In this document: positions 9,807 to 19,613 of the stretch, piece by piece
Numbering within the stretch: the first letter of the stretch is position 1
Layout of the letters: the number at the start of each line of letters is the position of its first letter
From: Bdellovibrio bacteriovorus
GTDB lineage: Bacteria > Bdellovibrionota > Bdellovibrionia > Bdellovibrionales > Bdellovibrionaceae
NCBI RefSeq assembly: GCF_025558485.1
Contig: NZ_CP102930.1
Location: 2,480,001-2,544,000 of the forward strand
Direction: 5' to 3'
DNA: 64,000 bases
Notes under the pieces: generated by a model
What the model saw: the letters and a program-made list of their open reading frames with translations, nothing else
The model's database searches: none
Told to the model about the DNA's origin: nothing
Translations under genes and position numbers: made by a program

Positions 9807-11771
9807 CTAGTTTGTCGTTGCAGACTTCGCAAGAGAGCTCTGCAAACTTCTTGTTTTAATATCAGTCGTAATCAAATTCATCACCTGTTCCACAGTCAGA
9901 CCTTTGTGTTCTGAACCGTCGCGCAGACGCAATGAAACCGTTCTGGATTCAGCCTCTTTATCTCCCACGATAATCATGTATGGGATTTTTTGCAGCTGAG
10001 CCTCACGGATTTTATAATTCAACTTCTCGTTACGGCGGTCAAACTCAACGCGAACGCCGTGCCCTTTCAAAGAGTTTTGTAACTCTTCACAGAACGTATT
10101 CACCCGATCCGTCACATTCAGGATCGCCACCTGCACGGGCATCATCCACGGTGGCAAATGACCTGCGGTGTGTTCCAGATAAACGCCGATAAAGCGTTCC
10201 AAAGAACCCAGGATCGCACGGTGAAGCATCACTGGACGGTGTTCCTTGTTGTCCTCGCCCGTGTATTTCAGATCAAACGCCTGCGGAAGATTCGGATCCA
10301 CTTGAAGTGTACCCAACTGCCAAGGACGATTCAATGCATCCACGAACATGATATCCAACTTTGGTCCATAGAAGGCCCCGTCGCCGGGATTCAGTTCAAA
10401 TGGCAAATTCAGGGAATTCAGCGCTTCGGCCAAAGCCCCCTCTGCCATATCCCAGTACTCTTCACTGCCCATACGGTTGTCTGGACGTGTGGAAAGGAAG
10501 ATCTTGTAGTTGCTCATGCCCAGTTTGTCGTAAACACGATTCAGCAGGTTCATGAACTTGGCGATTTCTTCCTGCAACTGGTCCATACGGCAGAAGATGT
10601 GCGCGTCGTCCTGACAGAACGTACGAACACGGGTCAAACCGTGCATGGCACCGGATTTTTCATAACGGTGCAAACGACCAAAGTCCGCCATTTTGATTGG
10701 CAGATCACGGTAAGAGTACTTCTCAGAGTTATAAAGCAAACAGTGAGAAGGACAGTTCATTGGTTTGGACGCAAAATCACGCTCATCCACCTTGGTGAAG
10801 AACATGTTTTCTTTGTAGTTCTGATAGTGACCGGAAGTATGGAACAGGTTCACATCAAAAATTTGCGGCGTGATTACTTCCTGATAGCCCGTCTCGAAAT
10901 ACAGCTCACGCAGATAAGTCTGCAAAGAGTTGTAAACGGTCGCGCCCTTGCCAGTGAAGAACGGAGAACCCGGAGCCAGTTCATTGAAATAGAACATGCC
11001 CAGTTCTTTACCCAGTTTACGGTGATCGCGTTTCTTCGCTTCTTCGATGTTGTGAAGATACGTTTCCAGGTCCTTCTTATCGTTAAAGGCTGTCGCGTAC
11101 ACGCGCTGAAGCTGGGCGTTTTTCTCATCCCCTCTCCAATAGGCACCCGCCACGCTCAAAAGCTTGAACGCCTTGATTTGGCCGGTGGACTGGATGTGAG
11201 GACCACGGCACAGGTCAAACCAGCTGGTGCCGTTGAAATAGATACCCACAGTGGTCTCGCCCTTTTTAGCCAGGTCTTCGATCAACTCGACCTTAAAGCG
11301 CTCGTTCATACCCTTGAAGGTGTCGATTGCTTTTTGAATCGGCCAGTCTTCGCGATGAATTGGCAGATCCTTGGAAACGATCTCGGACATTTTCTTTTCG
11401 ATTTTTTCGAAGTGCTCTTCAGTGAAGGCAAACGGAGAATCAAAGTCGTAATAGAAACCATTGTCGATCACCGGACCGATGGTCACTTTCACTTCAGGCC
11501 AGATGTCCTGAATTGCCTGGGCCATGATGTGTGCGCAGGAATGGCGAACAACCTCAACGGATTCAGGGGATTTTGTCGTGACCAGCGCCACCTTGGTTTG
11601 ATCTTTCAAAACGGTGCGAAGATCGGAAATTTCAGTAGATCCGTTGATTTTCGCACCTAGGGTTTCCTTGGCCAAGCGAGGGCCAATGGACGACGCCACT
11701 TCCAGCGCTGTCGGTTCATGGTCAAAAACCTTCGTAGAGTTATCCGGCAGAATGATTGTAATTTGTGACAT
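9807..11771 (-). CDS. thrS: Threonyl-tRNA synthetase
   Basis: The 654-residue class II synthetase charges tRNA-Thr. An N-terminal TGS domain (about 1-63) is followed by the editing domain with HSCAHIMAQAIQ (the HxxxH zinc/editing site, about 77-88). The catalytic core has motif 2 RVRTFCQDDAHIFC, a zinc-binding Cys in MNCPSHCLLY, and motif 3 HRAILGSLERFIG. The C-terminal anticodon-binding domain contains RVEFDRRNEKLNYKIREAQLQKIPYMIIVGDKE. The length is normal. The ATG at 11771 has only a weak ribosome site. It is followed by infC. No T-box or tRNA-like leader was recognised in the 112-bp upstream gap. Confidence 0.97.
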   Translation of the reverse strand: MSQITIILPDNSTKVFDHEPTALEVASSIGPRLAKETLGAKINGSTEISDLRTVLKDQTKVALVTTKSPESVEVVRHSCAHIMAQAIQDIWPEVKVTIGPVIDNGFYYDFDSPFAFTEEHFEKIEKKMSEIVSKDLPIHREDWPIQKAIDTFKGMNERFKVELIEDLAKKGETTVGIYFNGTSWFDLCRGPHIQSTGQIKAFKLLSVAGAYWRGDEKNAQLQRVYATAFNDKKDLETYLHNIEEAKKRDHRKLGKELGMFYFNELAPGSPFFTGKGATVYNSLQTYLRELYFETGYQEVITPQIFDVNLFHTSGHYQNYKENMFFTKVDERDFASKPMNCPSHCLLYNSEKYSYRDLPIKMADFGRLHRYEKSGAMHGLTRVRTFCQDDAHIFCRMDQLQEEIAKFMNLLNRVYDKLGMSNYKIFLSTRPDNRMGSEEYWDMAEGALAEALNSLNLPFELNPGDGAFYGPKLDIMFVDALNRPWQLGTLQVDPNLPQAFDLKYTGEDNKEHRPVMLHRAILGSLERFIGVYLEHTAGHLPPWMMPVQVAILNVTDRVNTFCEELQNSLKGHGVRVEFDRRNEKLNYKIREAQLQKIPYMIIVGDKEAESRTVSLRLRDGSEHKGLTVEQVMNLITTDIKTRSLQSSLAKSATTN

Positions 11772-11883
11772 TAGCGTGTGTGCACTCTGGTTAGAAAATG
11801 TGATGAATAATTGCGCATTTGCATCACATTAGTAGTAATCCCCCCGACGGGCAGGGTCAACCCTAAATCAGAGCTGTTAAACA

Positions 11884-12573
11884 CTAGGAAACGGCCAGGA
11901 ACTGGACCCCGATGACCCGCTTACCCTCCGGCGATTGCGTCACCCAACGGACCTGCGATTCCACAGACACCCAGGTGCCATGCTGGTTCTTGTACATTAA
12001 ACTGATGAAGTCTTTACGCTGAACTGGCTCATCTCCCAAGGTGATCTGAGCCCCGCCGGAAGAAAAGTCCACCATCACACCTTCACGCAGGAACTGAACC
12101 CATGCTCCGGTCGGTGAATTTTCGGCCATCACGGATTTCTTTAGCATCACCTGCGACAGAACCGCCATCCGCTCTTGCTTACGGCTGCGAACACTCTTCC
12201 CGCTTAGGCGCTGCGTTATAAGTTCTTCAATGCGTTCCCTTTCAGATTCGCGCAGCACCAGAATTTGCGGATGATTCAACACCACCTGATGGACTGAGTT
12301 TTCAATACTTTGAGCGATAAAGATAAAGGACGCTTTAACTTTTGCATGTCCCCAGCTAAGGAAGGCCTGAACGGCACGAAGACTCAAGTAATCAGAGCGG
12401 ACAATCACGTAGATTTCTCCTTGTTGAGACTTAAGAACTTCCTTTAACTCAGAAGCACTTTGAGAACGATACCAACGCACGCCTCGCAATTTCTGCAAGT
12501 ACAGGGGCAGAATCTGACTCGAACTGAGATAAATAAGATCCTTAAGAGGTTCATTTCGCATAAAGGACTTCAT
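11884..12573 (-). CDS. PilZ-domain protein, putative c-di-GMP effector
   Basis: About 229 residues from the ATG at 12573; a GTG at 12591 would add six residues, and neither start has a clear ribosome site. The first 130 residues are not a family I recognise. They contain short hydrophobic strands (VIVRSD, ASFIFIAQS) that could be a degenerate receiver-like fold. The C-terminal 90 residues resemble PilZ: an RxxxR-like RKQER, then DFSSGG (fits D/N-x-S-x-x-G), beta strands and a closing VIGVQFL. The gap between the two binding motifs is longer than usual, so c-di-GMP binding is probable but not certain. Such proteins are known to control motility and predation steps in Bdellovibrio. It is transcribed towards thrS with a 112-bp gap. 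Confidence 0.7.
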   Translation of the reverse strand: MKSFMRNEPLKDLIYLSSSQILPLYLQKLRGVRWYRSQSASELKEVLKSQQGEIYVIVRSDYLSLRAVQAFLSWGHAKVKASFIFIAQSIENSVHQVVLNHPQILVLRESERERIEELITQRLSGKSVRSRKQERMAVLSQVMLKKSVMAENSPTGAWVQFLREGVMVDFSSGGAQITLGDEPVQRKDFISLMYKNQHGTWVSVESQVRWVTQSPEGKRVIGVQFLAVS

Positions 12574-12752
12574 TGCAAAACGGAAGCCCACGGATCAGCC
12601 CCGTCTATATTTGAGAACACCGTATAGCTCGTGGACAGGCGTATAGAATGCTTTAAACAACATTGTTAAATTACTGATTTACCTAAGTAAAAATACAAAT
12701 CACTATTTCCAAAGAAAGTTCACAAGTCATTCGCTAATAATAAGGAGAAAAC

Positions 12753-13085
12753 ATGAAAACTATTTTCGTAGCTCTGGTAGCCGTGTTTGCCATGGCCTCG
12801 CTGGCTCATGCTGAAGAGCCCACTTTGTCTGAAAAAGCCTCCGCCGAAATGCACAAAGCAAAAGAGGCTACCAAAGAAGCTGCTGCCGATGCCAAAGTTG
12901 AAGCTAAAAAAGCCGGACGCAAAGCCAAGCGCATGGCGAAAAAAGGAGTTCATCGCGCTGAAGAGGCTGTCTGCATGGAAGGCGACATGAAGTGCGCCGC
13001 CAAAAAAGCTGGCAATCGCATCGAAGAGGGCAAAGATGCCACCGTTGATGCGGCAAAAGACGTCAAAGATGAAGTGAGCAAATAA
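12753..13085 (+). CDS. Small exported Lys/Ala/Glu-rich helical protein
   Basis: The 110-residue product begins with a clear signal peptide (MKTIFVALVAVFAMASLAHA, cut before EE). The mature part is almost wholly charged and alanine-rich, with repeated A-K-E-A/K-K-A units that should form one long amphipathic helix, as in LEA/YtxH-like or histone-tail-like proteins. Only two cysteines occur, in CMEGDMKC. A strong ribosome site (AAGGAG) precedes the ATG, and a terminator follows directly, so it is a single-gene unit, probably well expressed. The function is unknown; periplasmic envelope protection or nucleic-acid binding are both guesses. Confidence 0.8.
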   Translation: MKTIFVALVAVFAMASLAHAEEPTLSEKASAEMHKAKEATKEAAADAKVEAKKAGRKAKRMAKKGVHRAEEAVCMEGDMKCAAKKAGNRIEEGKDATVDAAKDVKDEVSK

Positions 13086-13095
13086 GACGATTTCC

Positions 13096-13122
13096 AGAGC
13101 CCGGTCTTCCGGGCTCTTTTTT
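13096..13122 (+). terminator. Rho-independent terminator of the small helical protein gene
   Basis: AGAGCCCGG and CCGGGCTCT form a perfect 9-bp stem with a TCTT loop, followed by five more T. It lies 10 bp after the stop codon. Confidence 0.92.
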
Positions 13123-13127
13123 AGGGC

Positions 13128-13691
13128 TTAACGACACTGCAGAGCGATCTGGCGAAGCTCTGAAAACTCGTCGCAATCAAAACGCGACAGACGCGAACAG
13201 ACATAGTCGATACAAGACACATCCACCAGCCCCCGGCAAATATTGGCCACCTCAAACACCTCTAACTTTTCATCGCAAGAAAATCGGGACATACGACTGC
13301 AAATACTGGTCACACAAGGACCACTAACATTGCGACAGGCCCGGGTGACCTCATACATGTCGTCTTTATCATCGCATTCAAACCGACTGAGCTGCTTGCA
13401 AACAGCCTCGACACAACGGCCGGGAAAACCTCCCCCACCCCCACTGTCCGGCGGACAATTCGGAGGTCGATTCGGTGGAGGATTGCCGGGGTTGCTGGGA
13501 TTGTCAGGGGGATAATCTTCAGGAGGCAAGGGCCGCGGAGGACTCCCCAAGATGGAAGCCCACAACTCTGGAACCGCATAGTATTGATCCACAAGCTGTT
13601 GGGTTTTGGTTGCCTCGGAAGAAGGAACCGCTAAGGAATCCACGGTCGTCAAGAGCAACAAGATCACAAGCACAGAGAGCAAGTTTCTCAT
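13128..13691 (-). CDS. Exported protein with a proline-rich linker and three tandem four-cysteine modules
   Basis: From the ATG at 13691, which has a perfect GGAGG site, the protein is 187 residues; the frame opens further upstream but with no ribosome site. Residues 1-20 are a signal peptide. Residues 50-92 are rich in Pro, Asn and Gly. The rest is three tandem repeats with the exact pattern C-x4-C-x7-C-x12-C, at Cys 93/98/106/119, 126/131/139/152 and 160/165/173/186. Each repeat contains an SRF motif just before the third Cys and Cys-Arg (CR) at the end. The spacing suggests two disulfides per helical module. I do not recognise the family. Extracytoplasmic binding or a toxin-like role would be speculation. 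Confidence 0.8.
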   Translation of the reverse strand: MRNLLSVLVILLLLTTVDSLAVPSSEATKTQQLVDQYYAVPELWASILGSPPRPLPPEDYPPDNPSNPGNPPPNRPPNCPPDSGGGGGFPGRCVEAVCKQLSRFECDDKDDMYEVTRACRNVSGPCVTSICSRMSRFSCDEKLEVFEVANICRGLVDVSCIDYVCSRLSRFDCDEFSELRQIALQCR

Positions 13692-13838
13692 ACGTCCTCC
13701 ACACATCCCCAAGAATGTGCCAATAAGGAGGAGAAACAACAAAAGTCGAAAAAACCAGACAAAATACACTCAAAATCAAAGCCACTTAACAAGCCTAACG
13801 CACCATAGACGTAAAAAAACACCAGGCACCTTTTAGGC

Positions 13839-13873
13839 AAAAAAAAGGGAGCCAGTAAAGGGCTCCCTTTTTT
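13839..13873. terminator. Bidirectional terminator between the Act locus and the cysteine-repeat gene
   Basis: GGGAGCC and GGCTCCC form a 7-bp stem with a 7-base loop, flanked by A8 on the left and T6 on the right, so it can act on either strand. It would end the minus-strand Act transcript. The rest of 13692-13935 holds the promoter region of the cysteine-repeat gene and nothing else recognised. Confidence 0.85.
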
Positions 13874-13935
13874 GCGAGGATGTGTCCGAAGGATTTGAGG
13901 TTCAAAGCCCCCGACTCCCCCACCGGACGTTGCAA

Positions 13936-14271
13936 TTAGTAAGCAACGTGGTGATTCAAAGCTTCGTGCATTCTTGGGTCTTTTACAGGAACCAAAGAGT
14001 GCTTGGACCAGAAGGACATGATTGTCAGAAGGAAGGCGCCCGCAAAACCAGCGAATACGCCGATTTCCCAGAATCCGAAGACCACATGGCCGTCGAAGAA
14101 GTTCGGATAAACCATCCAGTAGATGTCCACATATTGCATAATCAATACCAGAGCAGAGATCGCCAGCACGTTCGTGTCGTTTCTCTTAGCACTGCGAGGC
14201 AACAAAGCCAGGAATGGAACGCCAAAGAGAACATTCCCCAGTGAACCGGAAAAAATCTTTGTGCTTTCAGA
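13936..14271 (-). pseudogene. actF: ActF C-terminal fragment (alternative complex III membrane subunit, 5' part missing)
   Basis: The frame is open from just after a TGA at 14272-14274 to the stop at 13936. It reads about 111 residues, with three hydrophobic spans (VLFGVPFLALLP, NVLAISALVLIMQYVD, FGFWEIGVFAGFAGAFLLTIM). The sequence fits the last helices of ActF, an NrfD-like quinol-binding subunit that is normally around 400 residues. No start codon with a ribosome site is present. About 290 N-terminal residues are therefore missing, and the fragment follows immediately after a truncated actE. The identity is from recalled family features; similarity is clear only from about GNVLFGV onward. 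Confidence 0.65.
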
Positions 14272-14281
14272 TCAAAGGATT

Positions 14282-14314
14282 GCAAGCGGAAATTTCAAAA
14301 AAACGTCCGCTTGC
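14282..14314 (-). repeat. 9-bp inverted repeat at the actE/actF break
   Basis: GCAAGCGGA and TCCGCTTGC are perfect inverted copies separated by 15 bases that include T7 (minus strand). It lies exactly where actE stops being actE and before recognisable actF begins. It could be a hairpin that prompted a deletion, or a weak terminator. Confidence 0.55.
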
Positions 14315-14326
14315 CCTCAACTCAGC

Positions 14327-14443
14327 CTATTTTTCGCTGATCAATTCCACGTTCGGCTTGTTGCCGCGAGGACCACAGCTGGTCAAAGCCATCACGGCCA
14401 AACCTGCAGCTGCCAGCATAGAAATATTCACAAGACTTCTCAT
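14327..14443 (-). pseudogene. actE: Truncated ActE: 38-residue lipoprotein stub
   Basis: The ATG at 14443 starts 2 nt after the actD stop, with a GGAG ribosome site inside the actD end. The frame gives a lipoprotein signal ending in LTSC (lipidated Cys 23), then GPRGNKPNVELISEK and a TAG. ActE is normally a roughly 200-residue mono-heme cytochrome c lipoprotein; the CxxCH heme motif and everything after residue 38 are absent. The position between actD and actF supports the identity. It could also be a genuine tiny lipoprotein, but the flanking actF fragment makes a deletion more likely. Confidence 0.6.
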
Positions 14444-14445
14444 TT

Positions 14446-14966
14446 CTAGTACTCCGTCTTCTTCACTTCAGTTGCGCCAAGCTCTTTGAACATTTGTTCA
14501 ATTTTCGCTTCGTCGTAACCAGTATCGTTGTGCGGGATAAAGATCGCGAATTTGTGGCAGCTTAGATCCGGGTCAATAACCGGCGGGTCCAAACGAGGGA
14601 TACCGCAAGCGTAGAACAAAGCGCCCACAGACGACAACGCCGACAACAGGATCGTCAATTCAAACATGATAGGTACAAACGCAGGCAAACTGAAGAACGG
14701 TTTACCACCAACGTTCACGGCCCAGTCCACCGCCGATGTCCACCAAGTCAATCCAAGACCGGCAGCCAAACCAACAACGGCCATAACGAATGCCACATAT
14801 GGAATCCACGAGCGCTTGATGCCCGCAGCTTCTTCCATACCGTGGATAGGATAAGCGGAGATCGCTTCAAATTTCTGGTAACCGGATTCGCGCACTTTGC
14901 GAACCGCTTTCAGAATTTGAGCTTCTTCCAGCCAGATACCAGCAATACCTTTAGTATATTTAGCCA

Positions 14967-14967
<1 letters not shown>
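14446..14967 (-). CDS. actD: Alternative complex III subunit ActD (DUF3341)
   Basis: The 173-residue protein has a soluble N-terminal part (YTKGIAGIWLEEAQILKAVRKVRE) and two transmembrane helices at about 57-78 and 95-120, then a C-terminal tail with FIPHNDTGYDEAKIEQMFKE. This is the usual ActD arrangement: a membrane protein that bridges ActC and ActF in the quinol:electron-acceptor oxidoreductase. Its start codon overlaps the actC stop (TAATG), so the two are translationally coupled. Length and motifs look normal. Confidence 0.88.
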
Positions 14968-16324
<1,357 letters not shown>

Positions 16325-16328
<4 letters not shown>

Positions 16329-18881
16329 GAGTGCTCACCTTGTTTTGCAGTACCGTGACCTTTTTGATCACCAGTTGATTCTTTATCATTGTTGCGGATC
16401 TTGGAAAGGTAGCGAACGGAAGGCTTCGCATGCCATTCTTCAAGAAGTGCATAACCACGTTCTTCAGTTTTGAAGATTTTGGCCACCGCACTGTTTGGAT
16501 CATTCAAGTCACCGAACACAATACCACCTGCAGGACATGCAGTTTGGCAGGCAACTTTAACATCCCCGTCTTTCAACTGACGTTTTTCATTACGAGCAAC
16601 AGTTTTAGCATCCTGAATTCTTTGAACGCAGAATGTACATTTTTCCATCACCCCGCGAGTACGAACGCCCACAGATGGGTTCAAAGCCATGTGCAACGGC
16701 TTTTCGATCAACTTCGCATAGTTGAACCAATTGAAACGACGAACTTTGTAAGGGCAGTTATTCGCGCAGTAACGAGTACCCACGCAACGGTTGTAAACCA
16801 TGTCATTGAGACCTTCATCAGAGTGAACAGTCGCAAGAACCGGACAAACCGTTTCGCATGGAGCATTGTCACAGTGTTGGCACATAACCGGCTGGAACAC
16901 AGCTTCTGCATCAGCAGGGTTGCCGATGTAGTAACGGTCAATACGCAACCAGTGCATTTCACGGCCTTCGATAACGTAACGTTTTCCCACCACCGGGATG
17001 TTGTTCTCGGATTGACATGCAATCACGCAGGAAGAACAGCCTGTGCAAGTGTGCAGGTCGACCGCCATGCCCCATTTGTGACCACTGTATTCGTGACCGG
17101 ACCAGATGGACCATACGTGAGGGTGCGGGATGCCTGTGGATTTCTTTTTGTTGTAATCAGCCAGTGTCGCTTCAACCGCGATTGTACGACCTTCCATTGT
17201 GTGGTGACCCTGCGTGATCGCAAGCTCATACTTCTTGGAAGTTTTCTTGAAGGTCGCTGTCAGACCGGAAGCAACAACTTTACCGTCTTTAGCAGACATA
17301 ACAGCGAAGGCGTTTTTACCGATGCCGTTACCAACTTTACCCGCGCGTGTACGACCGAAGCCAACTGCTACAGCCAGAACATCGTCATGCAGACCTGGTT
17401 GGATCAAAACCGGAAGCTCCAAAGTTTTGTCCCCGACAGTCAGTTCCACAACAGTTGCCTGTTTCAAACCGTGTTTCTCGGCTGTCGCCAAAGAAACCAT
17501 TACGTAGTTATCCCAAACAGCTTTTGTTACCGGATCTGGAAGTTCATGCAACCAGGAAACGTTCGCGAGCGATCCATCACCGTGCTGAGAAGTCGCATAA
17601 AGCGCCAGCTCAAAGCCTTCTTTAGTCGCTGCCGGTTTAATGGATGTAAATGCATCCAGCTTGAAGGAACGAGCGGAAGAACCATTGTTCAAATCACCCG
17701 TGAAACCTTTTTGCAGAACAGACTGCCAGAAGTCCTCGAAGCCCTGACCTTTGCCGTACTTAGGATGGATGTCAGACTTCCAGAACACGCGCAGATAGTC
17801 ATAGAATGTTTCGTAGTCACGAAGACGAGCCGGACCTTGATTTGCAAGGTAAGCCCAGGTCATCAAAGACAATTGGAAGGAACGAGTGTCATACATTGGG
17901 CGGATTGCCGGTTGGCAGATGCTGTAAACGCCTGCTGCCAATTCCATATCGCTCCAGGATTCCAACGCGTGGTTATCCGGAGTGATGTAGTCTGCAAACA
18001 CACCTGTTTCGTCAATACGGTCACCAGTATAGATAACCATTTCAACTTTTTTAACTGCATCTGCAAAGCCCATTTCAACAGGCAATACAAAGCCCGGATT
18101 CACGCGGTGGATGATCAAAGTTTTAACTTTGCCACCTTTCATGTCCGCAATCAGGCTTGCAAGATCAGAGTAAGAAGCTTTGTGAGCCGGGTTTCCACCT
18201 TTGTGATCAACAGTCTTGCCGTCGTTACCCAGGATGGAGTTCAGGAAGTTCACAGCCACTTGAAGTTCTTTGGATTTTTCAGTCAGCGCAGTGATACCAC
18301 CCGCCACAACCAAAGAGGAACCTTGGTTGGCCCAAAGGTCCGCAGCCACTTTCGCGGCACTATCCAACTTTTTGACACTTCCGGAGCGCTTTTCTTCACT
18401 TTGAGGTGTGTTGCTTTTTCTGAGCACATCCAAAAACAAATTGTCGGAAACCCGCTGATTGTGGGAAAGGATTGCCTTCGATTTTAATAGGACGACCTTC
18501 GCGTGTTTTAATCAAAACACCCAAAGCGTCAGATCCATCGAAATAAGCGGAAGAATAATAGTTCGCAATACCCAAAGTCACTTCTTCAGGTTGCTTGTTG
18601 TAAGGAACGATTTTTTGCACCGGACGACGGATACAACCCGCAGAGGCCATTGCAATGGAAGCGCCCATAAGTTTCAGGAACTCACGACGTGCCCAGCCGC
18701 CTTCGTCATCCGCCTCACGCAATGGAGAGGACTGGAATTCTGTGGTGGCAATCTTGTTGAACTCTGGATCGTTGCTCCACTGTTCAAGACTGTTCCAGTA
18801 TTTTGTATCGCGCTCCACTTTCGGGCGAAGCGCTTTTTTCATTTCTAGATCGTGATCATGATCATGATGATGTTCAGACAT
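16325..18881 (-). pseudogene. actB: Alternative complex III subunit ActB, frameshifted and probably internally deleted
   Basis: ActB couples a molybdopterin-enzyme-like domain (no Mo) to a ferredoxin domain with three [4Fe-4S] and one [3Fe-4S] clusters. The first piece (18881-18396, 161 residues) has a Tat-type ARREFLKLMG motif and runs to RPIKIEGNP, after which it is unrelated and stops. The second piece (frame +1 relative, open to 18439) resumes at about KLDSAAKVAADLW and continues to the end with the full cysteine set (CTGCSSCVIAC, CQHCDNAPCETVC, CVGTRYCANNC, CTFCVQR). In homologues around 200 residues lie between these points, and the family is about 1,000 residues; here the total is only about 860. 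So I infer a deletion of several hundred bp with a frameshift near 18430-18460. A functional ActB is not expected unless this is a sequence error. Confidence 0.75.
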
Positions 18882-18893
18882 TGTACCAAACCC

Positions 18894-19433
18894 TTAGTAG
18901 TGACAAGTTGAGCAGTTAAGAGGAGCCTTGTTCTCTGGCTGACGGTGACAGTTCACACACCAACCCATGGACAAGTCAGAGAACTGTTGAACTTTCGCCA
19001 TGGTCTCGATCGGACCGTGACACGTCTGACAGTTCACACCTTTTGCAATGTGCGCATTGTGATTAAAGTGAACGAAGTCAGGAAGCATGTGAACGCGTGT
19101 CCATTCGATGGAGTCCCCGTTGTCATAGGCTTCACGAAGCTTTTGAATCGCAGGTTTGTCAGTTGCAACCTGCAAGTGACAGTTCATGCACGTTGAAAGT
19201 GCAGGAATGTTTGCGTGTTTCGTTCTCTCAATCTGGTTATGGCAGTACTGACACTGAATTTTGTGTGTACCGGCATGCAGGGAGTGATCGAAAGGAATCG
19301 GCTGTTCTGGAGCGTATCCTTTATTATATCCCCAACCCGGCTGGAATTTGCAGCCTGTGAGAAGTGTTGTAACCATGAGCGCGCCAATAAACGCCATTGC
19401 GCCCGCCGCTGTTCTTTTGAATACCCGATGCAT
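18894..19433 (-). CDS. actA: Alternative complex III subunit ActA, pentaheme cytochrome c
   Basis: About 179 residues from ATG 19433 (AAGGA site 6 nt before; ATG 19439 is also possible). A hydrophobic N-terminus ends in LLTGC, which could be a lipid-anchor site. Five heme-binding motifs are present: CQYCH, CMNCH, CQTCH, CVNCH and CSTCH, the last at the C-terminus. This is the usual five-heme ActA, which carries electrons on the periplasmic face of alternative complex III. It is the first gene of the act set and lies downstream of the heme-attachment genes resB-ccsA that it would need. It looks intact. Confidence 0.92.
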   Translation of the reverse strand: MHRVFKRTAAGAMAFIGALMVTTLLTGCKFQPGWGYNKGYAPEQPIPFDHSLHAGTHKIQCQYCHNQIERTKHANIPALSTCMNCHLQVATDKPAIQKLREAYDNGDSIEWTRVHMLPDFVHFNHNAHIAKGVNCQTCHGPIETMAKVQQFSDLSMGWCVNCHRQPENKAPLNCSTCHY

Positions 19434-19613
19434 AATCATCCTTCGCTAACTCATTACGATGTGGGCCAAAGACAAACGAATGCTGTCCTAATTTTAGTTT
19501 GCTCCTATTTAATGGTGTAAAAGTCCAGTTGTCCATATTCTTTTTGCAAACAAAATGAAAAAGAAGGAGACTCCGGCGCCCTTCGCCCAAAAAATGTGCA
19601 CGCCAATTTCAGA

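Noticed and set aside
10158..11660. 500-codon plus-strand frame opposite thrS
   Set aside because: It is the antisense shadow of thrS, with no ribosome site or recognisable domain.
11772..11883. T-box or tRNA-like leader before thrS
   Set aside because: No conserved T-box or specifier-like structure seen in this 112-bp gap.
16430..18487. 685-codon plus-strand frame opposite actB
   Set aside because: A shadow of the actB codon pattern; no domains, and rich in Arg/His/Phe as is usual for antisense frames.
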